From IMG/VR virus record IMGVR_UViG_3300017782_000047, positions 1 to 42,165 of that record: 42,165 nt of DNA; one strand, given 5' to 3'. This document shows positions 10,201 through 18,700 of the stretch, one piece after another. A program made the position numbers and the translations under genes. This stretch comes from a virus. Under the pieces are notes generated by a model. It was not told the DNA's origin. It made no database searches and saw nothing but the letters and a program-made list of their open reading frames with translations. How positions within the stretch are numbered: position 1 is the stretch's first letter; each line of letters opens with the position of its first letter.

Positions 10201-12459
10201 GAAGAGGACGGTATCTTAGGAACTGTTTGGAACGAATGGCAGACTAACTGGACCGGTAGACAAGTAGAAGAAGAAGTTCAACAAAATAGAGGGATTAGAG
10301 CTGGTGGTGATTTCTGGTGGAATAGAAGACTTTTCGGAAGACCAAATCAACAACAAACTATAACAACAACTACTGTAACTTCTAATCAATCTAGATCAGG
10401 ACTAAGAACCGATGTAGCCTTTGATACGGTAACAAGGGAGAGCAGTAACCGAATTGTTGAAGTTAACTTTGTTCCATTTATGAGATCAAGGAAAATTTAC
10501 TTTAAAGCTTCTAGAATGAAGCCTAACACCAAGGTATATGCTTTCTTTAACGATGTTAATGTTACTGCATTTTGTAGAGAAGAAGCGTATCAAGAGTGGT
10601 CTGATACTAGTACTGTTCTTAATTATGCAGGAGCTACATCACACCCAGGAGGAAGTTCTGGTGTATTAAATACAGATAATCAGGGTAAAATTAGTGGCAC
10701 GTTTATTATACCTAGAAACACTAGTACTAAATTTAAAACTGGTGTAAAGGAATTTAGATTATCAGATTCACAAACTAATGATAAGGCAGCAGAAAATACT
10801 TCAGCTGAAACTTTATTCCACGCTCAAGGTTTAATTGAATCTACTGAAAGAACTATTACTAACACTAAAGTTCCAAGGTTAGAAACCTCTAGATTAAGCG
10901 ACTCGCGGGTTATCAGTGAAACATTCAATAGAACAACGACTACATGGTCAGATCCACTTGCTCAATCTATTTTAATTGAAAAGTCAGGCGGTATCTTTGT
11001 AACTTCTGTTGACTTGTTCTTCAAATCTAAGTTTACAATTAAGACTGGAGATGATACTGACATTCCAGTATCAGTAAGTATTGTCGCGAATGAAAATGGC
11101 ATACCGACTCAGGTCACTATACCTGGAACAGAAGTTGATAAATATTCTGCCAGCGTAAACGTGGATGCAGTTAATGCTACAGCCGCCACACGATTCACTT
11201 TCGATCATCCGGTTTATTTAATGCAAGATCAGGAATACTCAATTGTAATTCAATCACAGTGTGATGAGTACGAAGCCTGGGTTGCTGAAATGGGAGGCTT
11301 TGATGTTGCTAATACGGAAACTAGAATTAATAAGCAACCTCATGGAGGTTCATTCTTTACATCTCAGAATGCATCTACTTGGACTCCAGATCAAAGTAAA
11401 GATCTTAAGTTTACACTTAATCGTGCAGAGTTTAGTTCATCTCAAAAAGAACTATATTTAGTAAACGACGTTATACCGGTTAAAAGTCTAAAATCAGATT
11501 CACTTGCAACAACTTCTGGATCTAATGTAATTACAGTAAGACATAAGAATCATGGGTTACATGGAGCATCTTGTAAAGTTACAATTGCAGGAGCAACTGG
11601 TTTTAATAATATTAATGCCAGTGATATTAACGGAACACACACAATAAGCGGTGTTAAACATGATTCGTATAATATAACAGTTGGGAGTACTAATGCAGAT
11701 GCTACTGGCTCTGGCGGAGGAAGTTCAATTACTGCAACTGAAAATTATCATTATGACTTATGTCAATTAGTAGCAGCAACTACTATTGTACCTGGAACTG
11801 ATATAAGATTCTATCTTACTCCATGTTCAGGAAAATCTATTAATGGTAATGAAGTGGCGCATACTATGGATAATAGTAATCCAATTGAAATATTGCCAAA
11901 TATGAATAACATTTTTAATGCGCCCCAAGTAGTTGTTTCTGGTAATAACGAAAGCTTAGTAACTGGAGCTGGAAAATCATTTAAGGTTAAAGCAGTACTT
12001 ACATCAAATAGTACTCACTTAACTCCGGTTTTAGATGCTAATAGACTTTCAGCTATTCTAGTTCAAAATAGAGTTGGTGATAATGGAGATGTAGCAGAAA
12101 CAAATGCTTATGGCGGATCAGAACTTTGTAAATATATAACTAAGAAGATTGACCTAGCTGAAGAGGCAGATGTTATTGATCTTTATCTTTCGGTTAATAG
12201 ACCTTCAGGTTCTAATGTAGATGTGTATTATAAGACATCGCCTGCAGGATCTGATGTAGACTTTAATTCACTGGCATGGCAAGAAGCTAATCCTGCAGCA
12301 TCGATACCTATTAATAACGGTGATGTTTATAGTGAGGTTAAATATAATATTGATCCAACTGGAAGTTTTGGTTCACTAGCATTTAAATTAATTTTAAGAT
12401 CTAACAATTCTTCTACGCCTCCAACGGTAAAAGACTTACGAGCGATCGCAGCTACATAA
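7237..12459 (+). CDS. Giant virion structural protein, DUF4815-type
   Basis: 1740 residues. The first about 80 residues (FPEGPYNDDYLKTQ, then ILFRPGYAVQARELTQMQTM, then QIDRHGQYAFKDGSRVVNG) are the signature of DUF4815, a large virion protein family known from T4-like marine phages. The centre has a W-rich stretch (VWNEWQTNWTGRQ and GGDFWWNRRLFG, residues about 997-1030). It is followed by FVPFMRSRKIYFKASRMKPN then TKVYAFFNDVNVTAF, a motif common in these proteins. Residues about 1418-1510 resemble a small beta module found in many marine phage virion proteins (VRHKNHGLHGASCKVTIAGA, then NGTHTISGVKHDSYNITV). It sits directly after gp8, where T4 has gp9/gp10, so a role as outer wedge or fibre adaptor is inferred from position. 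Exact function is unknown. Confidence 0.8.
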   Translation: MTTTNIKVFPEGPYNDDYLKTQSDGSTVETKNYHRILFRPGYAVQARELTQMQTMLQAQIDRHGQYAFKDGSRVVNGELSLNVEYDFIKLESTTELSLFENTVITGTNGVKARVIQAVSAVDASNPDTLYIKYLKADAASKTISVFAAGDNFSSNASSSKSGQVRTTTSESDPAVGKGSSVSISEGVYFISGCFVYVAPTTIILDKYTNNPSYIIGLQVIEDIVSSGEDGTLVDNAQDVPNTSAPGANRYQVKTQLIKQPIDINSRTVDNYITLLTVNNGEVSIDKTDKTEDTGLTLRLAQRTHDESGDYVVKPFELEILEHLNDTTNFGKYLQSDGGDIDKIAIGVEPSTAYVQGYRNQKVGTTYVEIDKPRGADATGFLNESNTQINFGNYIKLNASNFARVPDLEGFETINLVDTTSGTTTVGTARVRGMEFFANPDHIRLYLFDINITHGSKTFSDVDKVTGSGSFSANFLAGSEGTRFDVGNNVAVFKLPQSAIKTLADPSRDTTYSIKRKFNQTTSATGELSFSTAVGLFTDHDDVIIAPSNGPIKTDVSSSIVTGTGNGTNGLEYTNAIGIGNNIACEIIATIKKTIAPKTKTKTTFAKTINVTNGDTASYDLGHSDVIEVVSIVDSTSANITEDFTLDNGQRDNFYDTGKIVKNGGTGTVPTGNMIVTFKYYTHGAGDYFCVDSYPAQDYADIQSFSSSAGSVDLRDCIDFRPRKDNTSSNFSGTGSSLSGAPKVGHALTADINYYLPRIDKLVMKRDGGFEVIKGVPSEYPQPPSDKEDALTLYQLKLKPYVFTLNDVIPVIQDNKRYTMKDIGKLDKRIKNLEYYTSLSLLEQSAADVHMVDGNGLTRLKNGIIVDSFKDHTIIDSAHKETSESIDKENGLLRPECPSKNINLITDPSQSGSSIAQKRGSNWILNYSEVAHTVQPYASVAINVNPYNVFTWDGRVQLSPESDEWKETDVRPDVVIDDDGQYEQFVARAEEDGILGTVWNEWQTNWTGRQVEEEVQQNRGIRAGGDFWWNRRLFGRPNQQQTITTTTVTSNQSRSGLRTDVAFDTVTRESSNRIVEVNFVPFMRSRKIYFKASRMKPNTKVYAFFNDVNVTAFCREEAYQEWSDTSTVLNYAGATSHPGGSSGVLNTDNQGKISGTFIIPRNTSTKFKTGVKEFRLSDSQTNDKAAENTSAETLFHAQGLIESTERTITNTKVPRLETSRLSDSRVISETFNRTTTTWSDPLAQSILIEKSGGIFVTSVDLFFKSKFTIKTGDDTDIPVSVSIVANENGIPTQVTIPGTEVDKYSASVNVDAVNATAATRFTFDHPVYLMQDQEYSIVIQSQCDEYEAWVAEMGGFDVANTETRINKQPHGGSFFTSQNASTWTPDQSKDLKFTLNRAEFSSSQKELYLVNDVIPVKSLKSDSLATTSGSNVITVRHKNHGLHGASCKVTIAGATGFNNINASDINGTHTISGVKHDSYNITVGSTNADATGSGGGSSITATENYHYDLCQLVAATTIVPGTDIRFYLTPCSGKSINGNEVAHTMDNSNPIEILPNMNNIFNAPQVVVSGNNESLVTGAGKSFKVKAVLTSNSTHLTPVLDANRLSAILVQNRVGDNGDVAETNAYGGSELCKYITKKIDLAEEADVIDLYLSVNRPSGSNVDVYYKTSPAGSDVDFNSLAWQEANPAASIPINNGDVYSEVKYNIDPTGSFGSLAFKLILRSNNSSTPPTVKDLRAIAAT

Positions 12460-12474
12460 TGAGGAATAAAAGTA

Positions 12475-12702
12475 ATGCCTAGAAAAAAGAAAGTTGAAAA
12501 TAATCCTAGCTTAGTGAGGGATACCACCAATCAAGCTATTATAAATACTAATACAGATGCTTTTGTCGCAAGACGAGCTCAGATTAAAGCAATAGAAAAC
12601 AAAATAAAACTTGATGAGCAGCAATCGATTGATATAGATAATCTTAAGAGCGATGTTGCTGACATTAAGAAAATGTTACAGAAACTAATTGGTGGGAAAT
12701 AA
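12475..12702 (+). CDS. Small coiled-coil protein of the fibre locus, function unknown
   Basis: 75 residues. The N-terminus is basic (MPRKKKVENN), the centre is polar (AIINTNTDAFVARRAQ), and residues about 35-72 form a predicted coiled coil with hydrophobic heptad positions (IENKIKLDEQQSIDIDNLKS, then DVADIKKMLQKLI). GAGG at 12461-12464 gives a ribosome site 10 nt from the ATG. The last base of its TAA stop is the first base of the next ATG (TAATG), so it is translationally coupled to the 2830-residue fibre. Small proteins of this shape occur beside fibre genes in other marine T4-like phages. A role in fibre assembly or attachment is inference only. Confidence 0.75.
   Translation: MPRKKKVENNPSLVRDTTNQAIINTNTDAFVARRAQIKAIENKIKLDEQQSIDIDNLKSDVADIKKMLQKLIGGK
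12540..12547 (+). promoter_or_regulatory. Possible T4-type late promoter inside the 75-residue gene
   Basis: Exact TATAAATA, followed by CT as in the gp25 promoter. It lies 155 nt upstream of the 2830-residue fibre ATG, within codons for IINTN. It could drive that fibre gene separately, but its distance and coding location make it the weakest of the octamers listed. Confidence 0.3.
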
Positions 12703-15700
12703 TGGCTAACAAAGAAACTAGAATTTATAAAACGGATACACTGGAAACTCTTAGGCAAAAGTCTAATGAAATTTCGTTGCACTTAGGAGATAACGAACAG
12801 CTTAATTCGTTAATGGCTGATAAGACTTATGTTTATTCTGCAGCTGCAGGTGATACTTTATTTGCTGGTGCTGATACTTCAAGTCCAGCTAAAACAGCAC
12901 GGTTTGAAGTAAGTCCTACACACACTGTAGATAATACCGGCGGATATATTGTTCTTAAGAGCGTATCTTCACTAGATAGTTCATACATTCCAGGAAATAT
13001 TATTTATCAAGGTACTTCTGGATCTGCTAGTTATTCCGCTACTATTGTTTCAGCGTCAACGGATAGAATTTTAGTTAGAGATTCTTCAGGAAATTTTAGC
13101 ACTTCTACTGACTTAAAAGTTGGAACAGGATCTCCAGACGTAATTGCACATGCAAATATTGAAAGAATAGTTATTGAAGCAAATCCAGTTGGAATTGTTA
13201 GAGTTTATAAAAATGGAACAGAACTAAATCAAGCAATGGTAACTAATGGTTTCCATGTAGCTGATATTAGAGCAACGATTACACATACTGGATCTCCAAC
13301 ACTTACGGATTTTACAAGAGGCGTTACTATTTACCAAGGTAGCTCTCAATCAACTCAAGCTGGAGTTGAAGCAAATGCTGATTGGTATGGTACTCTACAC
13401 TCAGTTTCTGGTGGAGTTATTAGAGTAAAAACTTACAACGGAAACTTTATTACATCTGGCGCTGGTTCATCTATAAGAGCTTTAGGTTCTAGTAATACAA
13501 TTACTTCGCACGGAAGTCTTACTGCAATAGATAATACTTACGGATCTTATATCGAGTTAACAACACCTGCTTCATCGTCTGATCAGATTAAAGTTTTTTC
13601 ACTAGATGTTGTAGCTGCAATTAACGAATTGCAAGATGATATTGGTGGTGTTGAAAGTTTAACAACTGCTGCTAATAACTTAGTTCTAGCAATTAATGAA
13701 CATGATGCAGAACTTGGAACAATTACTGCATCAGCAATGGGTACAGCAGCTTCAACTGTAAGTACTGCTATTAGAGAACATGAGGATCAGATCGGTAATG
13801 AAAGTATTAGTAGTGTCGATGCTGAAGATTCTAATAATACAATTACTGGCGCATTAAATCAATTACATGCTGAAGTAGGTGATGTTACTTCTACTAACTT
13901 AGGAACATCCGCTTCAAACTTAACGGCAGCAATTAGAGAGCATGAAGATCAAATTGGTAATGATAATATTAACGCAATTTCTTCTACTAATAATACAATT
14001 AAAACTGCGCTAAATCAATTACATACTGAGATCGGTTCATCGGTACTTACAGATAATTTACCTACTGATTTTGCCTATAATGTAACCGATCACACTACTG
14101 CAACAAATACAATGTCTTCCTTTATTGGTGATACTTCTATTGCTAATATCGGAACAACGGATACTGTAACAGGTGCATTACAAAAATTACATGCTGAACT
14201 TGGTTCATCTTCAATCACAGATAATCTACCTACTGATATTACATATACAGTAACAAATCATACGACCGCGCTTAACACAATGTCTGCCTTTATCGGTAGC
14301 ACATCGATTAATAATATTGGTGCACCAGACACTCTTACTGGAGCATTGCAATCGTTGCACGGTGAAATTGGTAATATGGTATTTGGATCTTCAGGTCCTG
14401 TAGATACTGTTAATTCGACAACACTAACTGGCGCGGTAAACGTCCTAGATGCTGAAATCGGTAATACAAATTACAACAGTGTGGGTACTGATATTAGTAC
14501 TGCTTTATTAAACTTATATAATGACATTTACACGACCGCTTCTGTAACTGGCTTAAACACAACCGCTACTCATTTGGTTGGAGCAATCAACGAATTAGAA
14601 CAAGATTTGTTTAATGCCGAAGGCGGAACTAAAAGAACTAGATCGAGTTTATTGACTTCAGATAAGACTTCTATTGTAGATGCAATTAATGAATTACACA
14701 CTGAGTTATATACTTCTGGTGCTTCGTTCACTGGTCTCTCAGCTAATAATTTTAAATCTGCTATTAACGAACTAAGAGCAGAACTTGGTGATGTTAATGA
14801 TATTAATAATGCTACTGGATATTCTGCTACAACAGCTGTAACTGGTATCACAGAAATTCAAGGCGATATCGGAAATGTTGATGCATTAACTTTAGAGGCT
14901 GGCACAATTGTCGGAGCTCTTAATGAAATTGAAGCTATCTTCGATGCATCAACAAGAGAAATTAGCGCAAGCAGTGATCCTTTTACTGTTACATCAGGTT
15001 CGTTCCTGATAAATTCATCGGGCAACATTGTATTCGACAATGGAACAAATCACACTGTGTTGAAAAAAGACGGTGTTGAATATGCTAGATTTACAAAGAG
15101 CGGAACAGATTTTCAATTAAAAGCTGGACATTTAGGTGCTTTATTCTTAACAGCATCAGGTCAAAATGCAACTTTTGCTAATAACTTAACAGTAGACAAT
15201 AATTTAGAAGTAGATGGTACTGCTGGAGTTGATGGTAACTTTAGAGTTGGAGTATCAGGCAGTAGCCGCTTTACTGTAGCTGCTTCTAATGGTAATACTT
15301 CAGTCGGTGGTACACTTGGAGTAACAGGAAATACTACTCTCGGCGGAACGCTTGGAGTAACAGGAGCTACAACTTTATCTTCAACATTAAATGTTACTGG
15401 AGCTGCTGAATTAGTTTCATCATTAGGCGTTGATGGTAATTTAAGAGTAGGATCTAATAAGTTTAATGTAACAGCATCTAATGGTAATACACAAATTGAT
15501 GGAACTCTTGAAGTTGATGGCTCTACTGGAATTGATGGTAACTTTAGAGTTGGCGCTGAAGGTGCAAGTAAGTTTACTGTGACTGCTTCCAACGGTAATA
15601 CTACAGTGTACGGAACACTTGGTGTAAGTCAACATACTTCGGTATCTAGTCTTTCAGCTTCTGGTAATGCAAGCGTTGGTGGTACATTAGGTGTTACTGG

Positions 15701-18700
15701 AGCTACAACTTTATCTTCAACATTAAATGTTACTGGAGCTACTGAATTAGATTCAACACTAGGTGTTGATGGCAACTTAAGAGTTGGTAATAATAAGTTT
15801 AATGTAACAGCAACTTCTGGTAATACTCAAATTGATGGCACATTAGAAGTTGATGGCTCAGTTGGAATTGATGGAAACTTTAGAATTGGATCTAACAGTC
15901 CTTCTCCAAAATTTAATGTTACTTCATCAAGTGGTAATACAACAATTGGTGGTACATTAGGCGTTGATGGAAATACTACTATCGCCGGGACTACTACAAT
16001 AACAAATACTACTCAATCATCAGTAAGTAGCGCAACAGACGGAGCATTGATTGTAGCTGGTGGCGTATCGATTGGTAAGAATCTATATGTTGGTGGAAAC
16101 TTACAGGTTGAAGGTACACAAACAATTCTAAACACTGAGACTTTAACTGTTGAAGATACATTAGTTCTTGCAGGTAACAATTTATCATCCGAGCCAACTA
16201 CTGGCGGATTTGGTTTAGAAGTTGGTCCAATTACAAGTCCAAGCGGTGTAGCTTCAAACGTAACTGGTGCTCATAGTATTGTATATAACTATGCTACTGA
16301 TCGATGGGAAGCTGATGGTTCATTAATTCTATCAACAGCGACGCTTGCAACTCCTCAGGTCGAAGGTGTTGATTTTGGTCCATCTGATAACTTAACATTT
16401 AACGCAGGTGTTGGTCTAAGTGAGACTGTTACAAAAACAGGGGCTACAATCGTTACTCAGTATGTTAATACTGATAGAGGTTCTGTTGCGGCAGCTGCTC
16501 TTAATATATTCTCTAGTGTAGTTCCTTCATCAGGTACAACTGCAACAGCTGATAATAATAATGATGCATTGAATCTTACACAAGGTACTGGTATTTCTAC
16601 AGTAGGTGATGGCGATAATGTTATTACTATTACAAATACTGATAGAGGTTCTGTTGCTGCTTCAGCATTAAGAATGTTTAAAACTATCTCTCTTGCCGAT
16701 GTGCCAGATTCAACAAATGCTGATGTTGTAGCTGATTCAAATGCTGATATTCTTAAGTTAAGAGCTCTTGATGCTATCACATTAACATCTGATTCAAATA
16801 ATGATATTATTAGTATTGATCATGATGACTTTGGTACTGCTGGAACATATGGTCCAGACGTTCAAGACGGCGAATATATTAAATCGATTACTGTAAATTC
16901 TCAAGGTCACGTTACAGCCATAACAACTGATGATTTTGATACAAGATACGAAGCTTCAGATCCTACATGGGCATTATTTAATAATACAACTAAAATTGAC
17001 GATGTTGCAAGTGGAGATACTGTCAAATTTATTGGTGGTAATGCAATTGATTTAGTAAGTTCACACACTTCTGGAACTTCTACTTTACAGTTTAATCATG
17101 CTAATACATCAAGCGTATCTAGTCTATCTTCAGATAATTCAGGCGGTAACGTATTACAAGATATTTCATTAACATTCGATACATACGGTCACGTAACAGC
17201 TAGATCAATTGGAACTGTCAATTTAGATAACAGATATATTAGATCTTTCCAAGTTGAAGATGGAGATGGTACTGAAGTTACGATTAATCAGGCAAATGAA
17301 TGGAAATTTGTAGAAGGTTCTGGCACTGGTGCTACGATTGATATTAATTGGACTGATACATCTAATGGTTCAAATACAGATCCTTATGATTTGACATTTA
17401 CTGTAAATAACACAGACAGAGGTTCTGTTGCTGTAGCACCATTAAGAATATTTAAGTATGTTGCTTCAGATAGCGGAACTGCAGAAGCAGATAGTACTGC
17501 TGATACATTAACAATTGCAGGTGGTACAAATATTAATACAGCTGTTGTAGGTGATACACTTACTATCAATAATGAATATGTTTATAATCACCCAACATAT
17601 AACGGTGATGATTTCAGTATCGATACCGGACTACTTAGCGGTGCAACTGTAATTTCCGATTTAGATATTAATGTTACAACTGATACATTAGGACATGTCG
17701 TTGATGCTAATGGTACAGTAGCTACAAGAACCTTAATACCGGGCGATTTAGGTATTTATGGTTGGGATCTACACGAAAATGGTAGTTCATCACCAATAGT
17801 TAATAACATATTAAATGATCAAGTAGATTTTGTAAATGGTAATCACACAACTGCAGTTGTTACAAATCCATCTGCTAATAATGGCCGTGTAACATTTAAT
17901 CACAACACCTTCACATCAGGCGGAACATTCGTAGGTGGTGCCAATAACGGTATCGTAATTGAAGATTTTTATATTGATTCGTATGGTCACGTTAGAAGTG
18001 TTGGAACAAGAGATCTTGATGGCAGATATGATAAATATGACGAATGGAGAATTCAAGATAACGGTGATTCTACAACACAATATGGTAAAGTAAGTTCTGC
18101 TACAGAAGATAGTACTGGATATGTAAAATTTATCAATGGTACTAATACAACAACGGAGAGAGGTGGTTCTGGTACTGTATCCGATCCGCATACAATCAAA
18201 GTTAACTTTGTAAATCCAGGATATATATCATCTCAAAGATCTGCTACATTCGATGCAACACAAAGCACAGCTAACAGTAATAATAATCCATACTTAACTA
18301 TGAGTGATGCAGGCCCGCATAACGTAAAAATCGTTGGTGGTACTAATGCTACTGTTACAAGAAATAGCGATAATCAAATTACTATTGCGGCCACTGACAC
18401 AAACGATGATGTAAATGATACTAACTTGAGAGCAAAGCTTGAAGCATTAAATCCAGATCAAGGTATTGTTTATATTGGAGATACCGGTAACGATCTAGAT
18501 CTTAAAATCAGAGGTAATCTGACAGTTCTAGGCACTCAGACGATCATGAATACTGAGACTGTTACTACTCATGATAATAAGATTGAGCTTAACTCAAATG
18601 CTGCTTCTACTCCTACTGAAGATGCTGGTATAATCGTTAATAGAGGATCATCAACGAACGCACAAATTTACTGGAGTGAAGCAAGCGATAGATGGTATCA

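Noticed and set aside
12442-12449. GCGATCGC, identical to the cyanobacterial HIP1 palindrome
   Set aside because: Only one copy was noticed in 42 kb, inside a coding region; it does not identify a cyanobacterial host.
15161-15592. Long minus-strand open frames opposite the fibre genes (for example 15161-15592, 22620-23012, 26254-26658, 33388-33864)
   Set aside because: They are rich in Pro/Ser/Val/Leu produced by reading Thr/Asn/Gly-rich fibre repeats in reverse, have no ribosome sites or family features, and lie fully within strong + strand genes.
13605-16000. Repeat regions as a CRISPR array or diversity-generating retroelement template
   Set aside because: Repeats are in-frame protein modules with diverged DNA, no uniform spacers, and no reverse transcriptase gene in the window.
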